From a virus, in the IMG/VR virus record IMGVR_UViG_3300010885_050633, positions 1 to 20,308 of that record: DNA of 20,308 nt; one strand, written 5' to 3'. Of this stretch, positions 6,066-13,829 are shown piece after piece. The position numbers and the translations under genes are program-made. Numbering within the stretch: the first letter of the stretch is position 1; each line of letters begins with the position of its first letter. Below the pieces are notes generated by a model. The model ran no database searches. It was not told where the DNA came from and was given only the letters and a program-made list of their open reading frames with translations.

Positions 6066-7496
6066 CTATGAGGAAATGCCCACGGTAACCTGACCGAGTT
6101 TGCCAATCTGCAAAAGTTGATTATGTGAAAAAGGGACAAAAACAGTTTCAACAGAATTCAATGAAATTGATGGCGGTGCTCCACATGCTCGCGCCGCGCA
6201 ATCCACATTTGCGTAGCACGACAAATCCCATTGCCAGTACCTAAGATTGGACTTTACTCCATAGTATGCGTGAGAAAATAAGGCAAATTTTACTTGATAT
6301 GCAAATTGACCGTGCGGACACTTCGTCGTTGTTACTGACTTGCTGTTTCTGTCAATTGTCGTAACAGTTTTGACTGGAGAAACTACAAGCTGCATGCCAA
6401 CAGGATACTGCGTCTCATCGCCCGGCCACTCAGTTCGATAGTCTAGTATCCATCCTTGTTGCGTGCGAATGTTTCGATCCGCCCATTCAAAACGATCGAT
6501 TTCGTTGGGTACGCCATAGCCATTTACAAATGGAAGCCCAGAGAACGGGTCTGACGTAAACAGTTTGGATGGACCGAAAAACAAGCCATTTATAAACGGC
6601 GTTCCTATTCTGGCATTGTTGCTGTATTTGAGCGCATATGTTCCAGACAAAAACGAGTATGAGTATCCGTCTACATTTGGCCCATCGATTGATATGTGGG
6701 CGATAAGTTCAGGCCATGCGACTGTGGTTGATACGCTCTGCACACAATTGCCGTCATAGCACGGCAATGGCGTGACAGTGGTTGTTGTTTCGTCAACGTA
6801 ATTGAGTGAGTCGCACGGAGTGCAGGAAAACACCGGATACCGTATGGTGCCGGTGTATGTAATAGATGTAGCTGTTTGAGTTTGAGTGCTGGCTGCCGGC
6901 TTGGTTGTGTCCGTAGCAGTGTCGCACGAACACGTCTGTCCACCGGCAACCAGATTGGCGTCTTGTGGACAGACAAAGGGAACATACGTTGCCGTCGAGT
7001 CGTCGATCACGACTCGGAGATTCTGCCATCCGGCAACGCCACATGTCTGAGAATAAGTTTTTGAGACGCTTGTGCAGACAAGTGTTTCATCGAAGGGAAA
7101 CAAGTCGCGAAACTTCTTGCCGTCCGGTGGAGTGAAAACTGCGTACGCAGAATCCATTGCAAGAAGCAGTGTGTTGGCGTTCAGATCAAGAACGATCGAA
7201 TTTGCGTACCTCTCGAGAAAATTCACCGACTCGTTTCTGCTGCTATGCCACACGGTCGCATACTTGCACAGATTCGGATCATAGCTGCGGATTCGGAACA
7301 GCGTATACGAACACTCGTCGTCTTCAATCTCGCGGTTCGCCAGATTATCGGCAACGCATGATGACGACATGCCGAAAAGTGTTATCGTTGCTTTTTCTCT
7401 GTTATTGGAACACAAACCATTGCAGCAGCTGCACAACTCGGCAATCCTGCCGTCCTTGATAATGATTCCGTTGTTGTTGACTGCGATGTCTGTCAT
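6066..7496 (-). CDS. large cysteine-rich putative tail-tip/receptor-contact protein
   Basis: A 476-residue protein with about 20 cysteines, often in close pairs (CSCCNGLC near the start, TCSC, SCTPC, PCYDGNC, and CYANVDCAARAC near the end). The remainder is strand-rich with many Thr, Ser, Asn and aromatic residues. I chose the ATG at 7496 because it overlaps the upstream stop as ATGA; a GTG at 7520 would add eight residues. No enzymatic domain was recognised. Position after the tape measure and two further tail genes suggests a tail-tip or host-contact protein. The gene is clearly AT-richer (about 45% GC by eye on several lines) than most neighbours, which suggests separate evolution or acquisition. 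The cysteines could bind metal or form disulphides outside the cell; which is not decidable here. Confidence 0.65.
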   Translation of the reverse strand: MTDIAVNNNGIIIKDGRIAELCSCCNGLCSNNREKATITLFGMSSSCVADNLANREIEDDECSYTLFRIRSYDPNLCKYATVWHSSRNESVNFLERYANSIVLDLNANTLLLAMDSAYAVFTPPDGKKFRDLFPFDETLVCTSVSKTYSQTCGVAGWQNLRVVIDDSTATYVPFVCPQDANLVAGGQTCSCDTATDTTKPAASTQTQTATSITYTGTIRYPVFSCTPCDSLNYVDETTTTVTPLPCYDGNCVQSVSTTVAWPELIAHISIDGPNVDGYSYSFLSGTYALKYSNNARIGTPFINGLFFGPSKLFTSDPFSGLPFVNGYGVPNEIDRFEWADRNIRTQQGWILDYRTEWPGDETQYPVGMQLVVSPVKTVTTIDRNSKSVTTTKCPHGQFAYQVKFALFSHAYYGVKSNLRYWQWDLSCYANVDCAARACGAPPSISLNSVETVFVPFSHNQLLQIGKLGQVTVGISS

Positions 7497-8224
7497 GAGC
7501 AGTTTGTTGTTGAGACCCACGCAAGGCCGCCATCTGCGGAATGCGTGAGCACTTGCTGCTTGGCGGCGTTATAGCTTGGGAGTTTGTGCAAATCCCACGA
7601 AACCAGAACCCACTCGCTTCCATCGTGCATAATGAAGCATTTACAATCGGTCTGCGACGATATGGTCGCGATGTAGTTGTGAGCGGTGTACGTAGTTCCC
7701 GTAAGAAGTTCCGCAGTCACCGATTTTGAAGAATCTTTTTCCCATGTGCCGGAAAAGTGTGCGCGAACAATCCCGCTATTCAATCGTATGAGCGACCATT
7801 CAGAACCCTTCCAAATAATCGTTGAGGCGAATGTTTTTCCGAGATCAGCAGTTTTGCACTGCACCACACCACCGACAGCGATCCTTCCTACTTTGCCGCT
7901 TGAGATTGGCTCCACGGCAACTCCACACGCAGTCGTTGACTCAGACGACGTATCGACGGTCACGACCGGAATCGATTCAAACTGTGCGGTCGCTCTGTCG
8001 GCCGACGACGTTGGCTCAATTGCGATTCCGGTAATCGCCAGCACGCTCCAACGCGTAACGTTGGTCGATGGTTTTGCATAAACCCACGTATACGGCGTTC
8101 GCTGTTCGCCGCCGGATGACGCGTGCAGACTCGTGTCAGTTGCCAGCAGCCGATTGAGACCGTTGACCTGAGTCGCGGCCAAACGGATCGGATCGCCGGG
8201 GTTTACGTGCTGACGTGGGTCCAT
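7493..8224 (-). CDS. putative minor tail/tail-tip protein with WKGSEW-type repeats
   Basis: A 243-residue protein beginning MDPRQHVNPGDPIRLAATQVNGLN, a polar helix common at the N-termini of phage structural proteins of this kind. A strand-rich body follows, with SSGKVGRIAVGGVVQ (108-122) and two related strand pairs, KGSEWSLIRL (139-148) and DGSEWVLVSW (201-210), suggesting an internal duplication. Cys residues at 100, 123, 194 and 196 anticipate the very Cys-rich protein encoded next. It is AT-richer than the upstream genes. It overlaps its downstream neighbour as ATGA, and the two probably act together at the tail tip, perhaps in receptor contact (inference). No named family was recognised. 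Confidence 0.6.
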   Translation of the reverse strand: MDPRQHVNPGDPIRLAATQVNGLNRLLATDTSLHASSGGEQRTPYTWVYAKPSTNVTRWSVLAITGIAIEPTSSADRATAQFESIPVVTVDTSSESTTACGVAVEPISSGKVGRIAVGGVVQCKTADLGKTFASTIIWKGSEWSLIRLNSGIVRAHFSGTWEKDSSKSVTAELLTGTTYTAHNYIATISSQTDCKCFIMHDGSEWVLVSWDLHKLPSYNAAKQQVLTHSADGGLAWVSTTNCS

Positions 8225-9181
8225 TTAGGTTCCACGATTGAAAAATGCGTTGACCTGTTGAGCTGTCTCAGCAGCCGCGGCCAGCGAGCCGGAACGCGTT
8301 GCGCCGGGACTCGTTGCAACTATGCGGAGAGGAGTCCAGTCGGCTTTTCTGTAAATTTGATTGATGATTAACACCGACGGCCGTTGAATCAACAAGCCGT
8401 GGCCATCGTCCACGGTGCGGTAAACCACCCACGGGTACTCCCACCCTTCCTTGCGTGCGGTCGGCAACGCTTTCACGTAGTACGCGTCGTCGTTTGGGCG
8501 AGCTTCGAAATCAAACGTCACCGTCACGTAGGGTTGGTCGCCGCTCCACTGAGCTCGAGCACCGAGGAAAAGCGCCTCGCCAGGAGAAAACGCGCGAAAC
8601 GTGTTCTGGTTGACGGTTCCAGTCGCGGTGTAAACAGCTTGAACAAAATCGTATGAGACGCCGACACTCGACGGCATGATCCAAGTCTCGGAATACTTCA
8701 TTGCCGGAACGACTTTGTCGATGCCGGCAACATTTGTGCCTTGAACATTGATGGCACCGCCGAAATCATCGGAGCCGTCTCCACCAATGATTCGCTCGGC
8801 AAGAGCGTTGCTGATGTGTTCCGTTGCGCCGGTTGTGTCCCACGCGATTGACCCCGGCACGAACTGCCGGGTGTCCTCCGGCTGCTGCTGCTGACCGTCA
8901 CCGCCGAGATTCGGAATGAGCGTCGTGTATTCGCCGGTAACCTCGAAACACTGCTTGCCGATGCTCTTGATCGACATGCTCTTTCGCCGCCAATACCCGG
9001 CCGCCGACTGCCAGTAACGCGGCAGGTATTCGCCGATCTCATCCTTGACCTGGGCCATGCCGTCTGGGCATTGGCCGATCAGGTATTTCTTGGTGACGTT
9101 CCACACCTCTCCGGCTTCGAGGTTCTCGTTCTCGACGCTGCCGCTCTCAGAGTCACGCATCTCGTAGACGACGATGGTCAT
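8225..9181 (-). CDS. putative tail-tip/baseplate protein following the tape measure
   Basis: A 318-residue protein coupled to the tape measure by an ATGA overlap, the position where siphoviruses encode distal-tail or hub proteins. The N-terminal part is acidic (MRDSESGSVENENLEAGE). A mid-section carries Gly/Gln linkers (GGDGQQQQPED), and the second half is strand-rich with many aromatics (WSGDQPYVTVTFDFEARPND, EGWEYPWVVYRTVDDG). The end is a short Ala-rich helix. I do not recognise the family; the tail-tip assignment is positional. Candidate roles are distal tail protein or an adaptor for the next two proteins. It ends immediately before the ATG of the next gene (TAA then ATG). Confidence 0.6.
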   Translation of the reverse strand: MTIVVYEMRDSESGSVENENLEAGEVWNVTKKYLIGQCPDGMAQVKDEIGEYLPRYWQSAAGYWRRKSMSIKSIGKQCFEVTGEYTTLIPNLGGDGQQQQPEDTRQFVPGSIAWDTTGATEHISNALAERIIGGDGSDDFGGAINVQGTNVAGIDKVVPAMKYSETWIMPSSVGVSYDFVQAVYTATGTVNQNTFRAFSPGEALFLGARAQWSGDQPYVTVTFDFEARPNDDAYYVKALPTARKEGWEYPWVVYRTVDDGHGLLIQRPSVLIINQIYRKADWTPLRIVATSPGATRSGSLAAAAETAQQVNAFFNRGT

Positions 9182-11955
9182 TGAAACACCGCTTCGGTTC
9201 TGGGTTTCGCCGCGATCCCGGTCAGAACGCCGAGAATGGATCGCGACACGTTTGTGCCCTCTCTGACGGCCTCCACGATGTCGCTGCCGATCTTCCGGAA
9301 ATCAATTCCGGTTCCAGAGTTGGCCATCGCCGTCTGCGTGCCCTGGGCGGCAACTGCTTGCACCTCGGGAGCTCGAGGTGCCACGGTGTCGATTGCAATG
9401 GCTGGGGGGGCGGCCAGCTGCGGCGTCGGCCCGAATTTGCCGGAGGCACTCATCGCGAGCAGCTGCTCTGCGGTGACGTTTGGATCGGCGGCCGCCAAGG
9501 CCACGGCGTCCAGTGCGGCTTGAAACTCGCCGGGCTGTGGTTGTTCACCCGGTTGCGGCGCCAAAGGTTGTGCTGGCGGTTGCGGCTGCAACAGTTCTCC
9601 ACCGGCAACGTTTTGAGCGGTTATGCTGGTTTGCTTAAACGCGTCGAACGCGGCCAGGTCAGACTGCACTTGAGTCAGTTCCGCAACTTTGCTCTGCAAT
9701 TGCTCTTGGGCTTGTTTGCCGCTTTTAAAGTTCAGATCAGCTATTTCCGACTGCAGTGCAGACTGTCGGTCGGTCAGCTTCGACCGTTTGCCATCCACTT
9801 CCTTGCTGACGTCCTTTCCGCGCTCCGCCAGTCGCTTCGTAGCTTCCGCAGTAGCTTCCGTTGCGGCCGCCGTCCGCTCGGCAGGATCGGAAAGTTTTCC
9901 AAGCTCCGGCCCGATATCCAGCCCGACGCCGCTCCAGTTTCCGGCGGAACTGATTCCCTTGTCTTTCTCTGCCTTCGTCTCGTCCTGCGGCATGAACGCC
10001 CCGGGCGGTGCCGCGGGCAGCTTCGGCTTGATCGGCTGGCCGCGTCTTGTCGGCTCTTCGGCCGGTTTTGTCTGCCCCTCGCCGCGTGCACGCTTTTTGG
10101 CCCGCTCGTCATCCTCCCTCAACGCCCGGATCGTGTCGGCGAACCCCTTGTCGCGGGCATCGACAGCGGCCTGCCGCTCGGCCGCGTTTTGCTCTCTTTG
10201 TTTCTTCCGTTCTGCCGCTCTGGCGTCTTGGTCGGGAGTGCGCTGCCGAGCTTTTTCGACCTCATCATCAACTCGTTTCAACGCTCGCGACAAACCGTTA
10301 ATCGCGAAATCCCAGTCGAACGCCGCGCGGAAATACAACCCGAGCTTCTCAAACCCGGACTGCAGCGTAAGGATGTCTTCGCCGAAGACACCCATGAACC
10401 GATCGATGCCCTCGATCAGCATGTCGCCAATAAACTGCGACGCGGCGGACACCGTGTTCAACACAAAGTCGAACCCTTGCGCGAACTTCTGATGCATCTG
10501 CACCAGGGCGATGGCGAGATTGGTGTTCATCACCTGCCACGCGGCACCAAAGTCGAGCCGCATGAGCGCCGCCATGATCGCGTCCGTTTCTTCGCGAAAC
10601 GCCGGCGACAGCGTGCGAGCGATGACAACGCCGCCAGCGATCGCCGCCCCGACGCCGGCAACGGCCAGCCCGATTGGCGCGAACAGGGCAGGGATCAGGG
10701 GCAGGATGGATTGGACAACGCGAATCCCTGTTGCCAGCCCTTGAATTGCGATTCCAGCGGCGATCGCCGCCACGCCCAGGCCGAACAGGGCGGCCGTCCC
10801 GCCGGCCACCACGGCCACGAGCGTGCCGTTCCTGCTGATGAATTCGCCGAGAACCTTGAGTAGGTTTGTGAACGCTTGAACGGCCTGCGTGGCGATTGGC
10901 CCCATCGAATCAATCAGCTGAATTTTGAGAACGCCGAATTGCGCGCCCAGTTGGGCAACCGCACCGCCGAATGAGCTCATCACGGACGTCGCTTTGCCGA
11001 TCGCAGTGCCGCCGGAGTTTTGGATGGTATTCAGCACCTCGTCGAATTTGTCACGCATGGTCGACAACGAAAGTGCCGCGTTGGCGCCGCGAATCTCAAA
11101 GATGTCGGTGAACAACCGAATCTTGTCGACGTTGCTCATGTTGGCCGTTTGTTTGCCCAAGTCCTGGAGCACATCGATGAACGGTCGCATCGATCCGGCT
11201 GCATCGCGCGTACTGACACCGAGCGCCGCCAGCTTGCCTTCCTCGTTGGCGATCGACTCAATCACTCGCGCCAACCCGGTGCCGCCGAGAGATCCACGAA
11301 GACCCGCATCAGCGAGCGTGGCAATTGCGGCCGAAACATCGTCAAACGATTGACCGGCTTCTTGAGCTTTCGGCCCGACGAACGAAAGAGCTTCGCCGAT
11401 CGAATCGACGCTGGTCGTCGACGCGTTGGCGGTGGCCTGCAGCTTGTCGGCGATCGTTCCGAAGTCGTTGGTCGTCATGCCGAACTGCGCCATCGTGCTG
11501 ACTGCGACCTCGACCGCCCTGGCGAGATCCATGTTGTCGGCGGCAGCCACCGCGAGGATTGGCGAGATTGATTTCATCACGCCCTCTGCGTCCAGACCGG
11601 CCTTCGCGAGATCGCTCATTGCGCCGGCAACTTCCTCAGGAGCGCGGCCAAACTGGACGGCAAATCGTTTTGCTGATTCATTCAACCTGGCGAACTGCTG
11701 ATCGGTCGCGCCGGTATTCGCTTGCACCCGCGCCATCTCGAGCGAAAACGCTGCCGCGGTCCTGGCGGCCATTACAAACGGCACACCGAGCGCAGCCCCT
11801 CCGAGCGTCATGGCTGTACCGGCCTGACGCAGCTGCGTGCCCAGCGTCATCAGCCTGGCTCGAATACGGCTCATTCCCTGCTGGAACTGCCCATCGCGGG
11901 CAAAAATCTCGACATACGCCGAGCCCGCCCGAATCGCCCCTGAGCTAGCCGCCAT
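9178..11955 (-). CDS. phage tail tape measure protein (TP901/PhageMin_Tail-like)
   Basis: At 925 residues this is the longest gene of the window. The N-terminal third has the usual tape-measure core: FSLEMARVQANTGATDQQFARL, EVAGAMSDLAKAGLDA, STMAQFGMTTNDF, IATLADAGLRGSLGGTGLARV and RGANAALSLSTM. Residues about 375-450 contain strongly hydrophobic Ala/Gly/Val/Ile segments, likely membrane-spanning on DNA ejection. Residues about 560-620 are a highly charged Ala/Glu/Arg/Lys coiled coil, followed by a Pro/Gln-rich region. The protein sets tail length; the usual rule of about 0.15 nm per residue suggests a tail near 140 nm (inference). GGAGG lies upstream of the ATG, inside the T-frame end. Its stop overlaps the next gene as ATGA. 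No peptidase or lysozyme domain was recognised. Confidence 0.93.
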   Translation of the reverse strand: MAASSGAIRAGSAYVEIFARDGQFQQGMSRIRARLMTLGTQLRQAGTAMTLGGAALGVPFVMAARTAAAFSLEMARVQANTGATDQQFARLNESAKRFAVQFGRAPEEVAGAMSDLAKAGLDAEGVMKSISPILAVAAADNMDLARAVEVAVSTMAQFGMTTNDFGTIADKLQATANASTTSVDSIGEALSFVGPKAQEAGQSFDDVSAAIATLADAGLRGSLGGTGLARVIESIANEEGKLAALGVSTRDAAGSMRPFIDVLQDLGKQTANMSNVDKIRLFTDIFEIRGANAALSLSTMRDKFDEVLNTIQNSGGTAIGKATSVMSSFGGAVAQLGAQFGVLKIQLIDSMGPIATQAVQAFTNLLKVLGEFISRNGTLVAVVAGGTAALFGLGVAAIAAGIAIQGLATGIRVVQSILPLIPALFAPIGLAVAGVGAAIAGGVVIARTLSPAFREETDAIMAALMRLDFGAAWQVMNTNLAIALVQMHQKFAQGFDFVLNTVSAASQFIGDMLIEGIDRFMGVFGEDILTLQSGFEKLGLYFRAAFDWDFAINGLSRALKRVDDEVEKARQRTPDQDARAAERKKQREQNAAERQAAVDARDKGFADTIRALREDDERAKKRARGEGQTKPAEEPTRRGQPIKPKLPAAPPGAFMPQDETKAEKDKGISSAGNWSGVGLDIGPELGKLSDPAERTAAATEATAEATKRLAERGKDVSKEVDGKRSKLTDRQSALQSEIADLNFKSGKQAQEQLQSKVAELTQVQSDLAAFDAFKQTSITAQNVAGGELLQPQPPAQPLAPQPGEQPQPGEFQAALDAVALAAADPNVTAEQLLAMSASGKFGPTPQLAAPPAIAIDTVAPRAPEVQAVAAQGTQTAMANSGTGIDFRKIGSDIVEAVREGTNVSRSILGVLTGIAAKPRTEAVFQ

Positions 11956-12681
11956 CGCTCACCTCCGGCTGCTCTATGGGGCGGAATCCAAACGCCATGA
12001 GAATGTCTGGCGTGGCCTCCATCGGCCGCGGTTTAGGAACCTTGTAGAACGGATGGAAGTGGTACATCGATGGCGCCGGCTCGCCGCTTTCGTCGTTGTG
12101 ATGGATCTGCGCCCACAGCGACATCAACGTCGCCGTGTGCGTCCAGTTTTCGTGCTGACGGCCGTCGGCGAGCCAGACGAGCTCGCGAAGGGTGAAACTC
12201 CAGGGCTCGACTCCGACGATTCCTGCGAGGTGGAATCCGAGTTCCCAAGCGTCCTCAGGGTTTCCTCGAAGTCGCACGATTCCAGCGCTTTCTCGACCGC
12301 CGTCCTGGCGGCTTGCTCCATCTTCGTCTCCGTCTCCCGCAGCTTCGCGATCACTCTCTTGACCAGCCCCCGTCGGGGCTCTTGGAAAAAATCGGATACC
12401 TGATCGACAAGCCGCTCGACGGCTTCCCTTAGCACCGCCCCGTCGCAGACGGCGAAGAAGTCGTCGTCCGACATATCAATCGCAGCCAGCTGCGGCCGCA
12501 CGACCGCACAGATCACCTCGAGCACCTTGAGGTCGTCGGCCACCCAGCCCGACAACGACTCTTTGTCGAGGTTGCAGATGTCGAGCACGTTGACGCCGCA
12601 GAGATCGCGTACGCGCTTGACCGTCAGATAGGTGACCTCGATCACCCAGGTTTTGCCGTCGAGAGTCTTAATTTTGGGCAT
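11945..12681 (-). CDS. tail assembly chaperone G-T fusion made by -1 ribosomal frameshift
   Basis: If ribosomes slip at 12385-12391, the product has the first 99 residues of G followed by 146 residues in the -1 frame, 245 in all. The first part after the slip is a Gly/Asp/Ala-rich linker. The last ~100 residues form a folded-looking domain: RLRGNPEDAWELGFHLAGIVG, EPWSFTLRELVWLADGR and LMSLWAQIHH. That pattern resembles the T domain of siphovirus chaperones, which contacts the tape measure and tube. The -1 relation was checked: codon first bases are 0 mod 3 in G and 1 mod 3 in T on this strand. The T frame could start on its own only at a GTG at 12277, which has no ribosome binding site. T ends 11 bases inside the tape-measure gene. 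Confidence 0.75.
12124..12681 (-). CDS. tail assembly chaperone, G-type (zero-frame product)
   Basis: A 185-residue, mostly helical protein placed directly before the tape measure, as in lambda-like tail operons. It begins MPKIKTLDGKTWVIEVTYLTVKRVRDLCGV and has a conserved-looking core up to about residue 99 (VERLVDQVSDFF). A charged helix follows, then a Ser/Thr-rich tail ending in GRTRRR. G-type chaperones coat the tape measure before tube polymerisation. At codons 98-99 (TTT TTC) lies a slippery heptamer, and the -1 frame is open from 12475 to 11945, which fits production of a G-T fusion. The ATG lies within the end of the preceding gene (14-base overlap), with no strong ribosome binding site. 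The chaperone assignment rests mainly on position, size and the frameshift arrangement. Confidence 0.75.
   Translation of the reverse strand: MPKIKTLDGKTWVIEVTYLTVKRVRDLCGVNVLDICNLDKESLSGWVADDLKVLEVICAVVRPQLAAIDMSDDDFFAVCDGAVLREAVERLVDQVSDFFQEPRRGLVKRVIAKLRETETKMEQAARTAVEKALESCDFEETLRTLGNSDSTSQESSESSPGVSPFASSSGSPTAVSTKTGRTRRR
12365..12380 (-). other. hairpin 3' of the frameshift site (likely stimulator)
   Basis: The minus strand reads AGCCCC, a GACG loop, then GGGGCT: a perfect 6-bp GC-rich stem beginning four bases after the slippery heptamer. There is no U-tract after it and it lies inside a coding region, so it is not a terminator. The spacing is slightly short for a frameshift stimulator but workable. 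Confidence 0.6.
12385..12391 (-). promoter_or_regulatory. -1 programmed frameshift slippery site T_TTT_TTC
   Basis: The minus strand reads TTTTTTC, positioned in the G frame as T TTT TTC (codons 98-99), the X_XXY_YYZ arrangement required for tandem -1 slippage. Use of TTT for Phe in this GC-rich gene is itself suggestive. It lies within the region where the -1 frame is open. Confidence 0.75.
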
Positions 12682-13048
12682 TGGCGTAAGGCCAGAGTTT
12701 CAGGACGACTTCATAGGACAGCACGCCGGTAAGCGGGAAATTCCACTTGATCCCGTAGACGCAAAACGACGCCGACGTTGACGACGACGAATCGCCGATG
12801 GTGATGCTGATCGGGTTGGGCGGGAACGCATTCCAATGATTCAAAAACACCGCCAGGTCTTCCGAGTGGTAGACCTCGAGCGTCAGCACGGTCATCTCGG
12901 TCAGCGTGAGCTCGCCGCGAACGGACGAATCCCACGGCGTGACATCGGCGGTGTCTAAATCGACGTTGATGTCGAAATCTCGCGTCCCGAGCAGCGCAAC
13001 GCCGTTTACGCTGATCGACTGCGTTCTGGCCAGCCGCACACGTGGCAC
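12668..13048 (-). CDS. tail-tube-like protein 3
   Basis: A 126-residue protein starting at GTG with GAGGTGA four bases upstream. It keeps the pattern of the two upstream genes: a short basic start, SISVNGVALLG, then DFDINVDLDTADVTPWDSS, where ADVT matches the VDAT and VDIT turns. It has diverged more, with a W/F-rich C-terminal half (HWNAFPPNPISITIG, GIKWNFPLTG, LKLWPYA). Its function is probably structural in the tail shaft; its greater divergence could indicate a specialised end ring. The last 14 bases overlap the start of the chaperone gene. The paralogy call comes from eye alignment. Confidence 0.55.
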   Translation of the reverse strand: MPRVRLARTQSISVNGVALLGTRDFDINVDLDTADVTPWDSSVRGELTLTEMTVLTLEVYHSEDLAVFLNHWNAFPPNPISITIGDSSSSTSASFCVYGIKWNFPLTGVLSYEVVLKLWPYANAQN

Positions 13049-13060
13049 GCGTCACCTCGC

Positions 13061-13393
13061 TCAGGAGGCGCTCGGAGCCGGTGCGTAGGTGATGGTGTAC
13101 TCGTGACGACCCTTGGGAGTCACCTTGTTTTTCACGTCGAGCACAACGCAGCCGACGCCGGTCATGCCGCCGACGATGACGCTTCCCGTCTGACCGACAC
13201 TCGCCGAATGGTTGGTGGCCGTGATCTCGACCGTCACATCGAGCAGGCCGCAGCCGATCTGCTTTTCGGTGTCACCGAAAACAGTGATGTCGACCTCGTC
13301 GCCACTGGCGTTCAGGTCGACGTCGACAACGTCGGCCAACACCACGCCCGGCGCAGTCACCAGGGCGTTCTTCCCCAACTTGTAGCGAGCCAT
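13061..13393 (-). CDS. tail-tube-like protein 2
   Basis: A 110-residue beta-rich protein starting MARYKLGKNALVT and carrying DVVDVDLNASGDEVDIT at the position matching the equivalent strand and turn of the preceding gene. Later strands (LLDVTVEITATNHSASVG, HEYTITYAPAP) complete a small sandwich. The shared LGKN and VDxT signatures suggest tandem duplication. It would be part of the tail shaft, either as a second tube subunit or as a minor ring protein. A GGGGGAT purine stretch precedes the ATG by a few bases, and an 18-base gap separates it from the gene before. Confidence 0.6.
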   Translation of the reverse strand: MARYKLGKNALVTAPGVVLADVVDVDLNASGDEVDITVFGDTEKQIGCGLLDVTVEITATNHSASVGQTGSVIVGGMTGVGCVVLDVKNKVTPKGRHEYTITYAPAPSAS

Positions 13394-13411
13394 GCATCCC
13401 CCGCGAGGTTG

Positions 13412-13774
13412 TTAGACGTTGACCTGATCCGAAACATCGAGCGCGATGCCAGGCTTGATCGTGATCGAAACGGCTTCCGCGCCGCCGATCGGCTGCGTGC
13501 GCTTGGCCGACGTGATCACGCCGGTGATCGAAAATCCGGTCGTGCCGGTCGCCGTGACGTTGACTGCCACTTCCTTGCCGTAGGTCTGCACGCTGTCGCC
13601 GAGCACCGTTGCCTCGAGCATGCGCGACTGCAGGCCGGCGATCGTTCGTTTGTAGACGCCGGTCGCGCCCCTGGTCGTGGCATCGACCTTTTCGGTCTCG
13701 ATGGTCATCGAGACGTCCTGCACGCCGGTCAGACCGGTGATCGTGGTGTTTTTGCCCAGCAGAATCGTGGCCAT
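13412..13774 (-). CDS. tail-tube-like protein 1 (beta-sandwich, paralogue of the next two)
   Basis: A 120-residue, strand-rich protein that is the first gene after the promoter-like motif. It begins MATILLGKNTTITG, then DVSMTIETEKVDATT, and continues in alternating strands (VAVNVTATGTTGFSITGV). The size, fold pattern and place just before the chaperone and tape-measure genes fit a major tail tube or tail-tube-like protein. The N-terminal LGKN and the (V/A)D-x-T turn recur in the next one or two genes, so the three appear to be paralogues. The ATG has CGGAG seven bases upstream. Being first behind the motif, this may be the most highly expressed of the three. Which of them forms the actual tube cannot be decided here. 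Confidence 0.62.
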   Translation of the reverse strand: MATILLGKNTTITGLTGVQDVSMTIETEKVDATTRGATGVYKRTIAGLQSRMLEATVLGDSVQTYGKEVAVNVTATGTTGFSITGVITSAKRTQPIGGAEAVSITIKPGIALDVSDQVNV

Positions 13775-13798
13775 GAATCATCTCCGATGAGGACGATG

Positions 13799-13815
13799 CC
13801 TACCGTCAGTATACC
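13799..13815 (-). promoter_or_regulatory. promoter-like/operator-like 17-base motif, copy A
   Basis: The minus strand reads GGTATACTGACGGTAGG in the 55-base spacer between the HK97 gp10-like gene and the first tail-tube-like gene. TATACT resembles a bacterial -10 box. No TTGACA-like -35 box lies 16-18 bases upstream, so a standard sigma70 promoter is not shown. Copy B at 3810-3826 matches at 15 of 17 positions. A GGAG ribosome binding site for the next gene lies downstream. Confidence 0.5.
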
Positions 13816-13829
13816 TGAACATGCGGCCA

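Noticed and set aside
9181-10863. Long plus-strand open frame (560 codons) opposite the tape measure
   Set aside because: It is a low-complexity Arg/Leu-rich shadow of the tape-measure gene, which has clear domain features on the minus strand.
11945-12277. T-type chaperone as an independent gene starting at GTG 12277
   Set aside because: There is no ribosome binding site, and the same frame is open well upstream past an in-frame slippery heptamer.
12365-12380. Hairpin as a rho-independent terminator
   Set aside because: It lies inside the chaperone gene and has no T-run after it on the transcribed strand; it fits a frameshift stimulator better.
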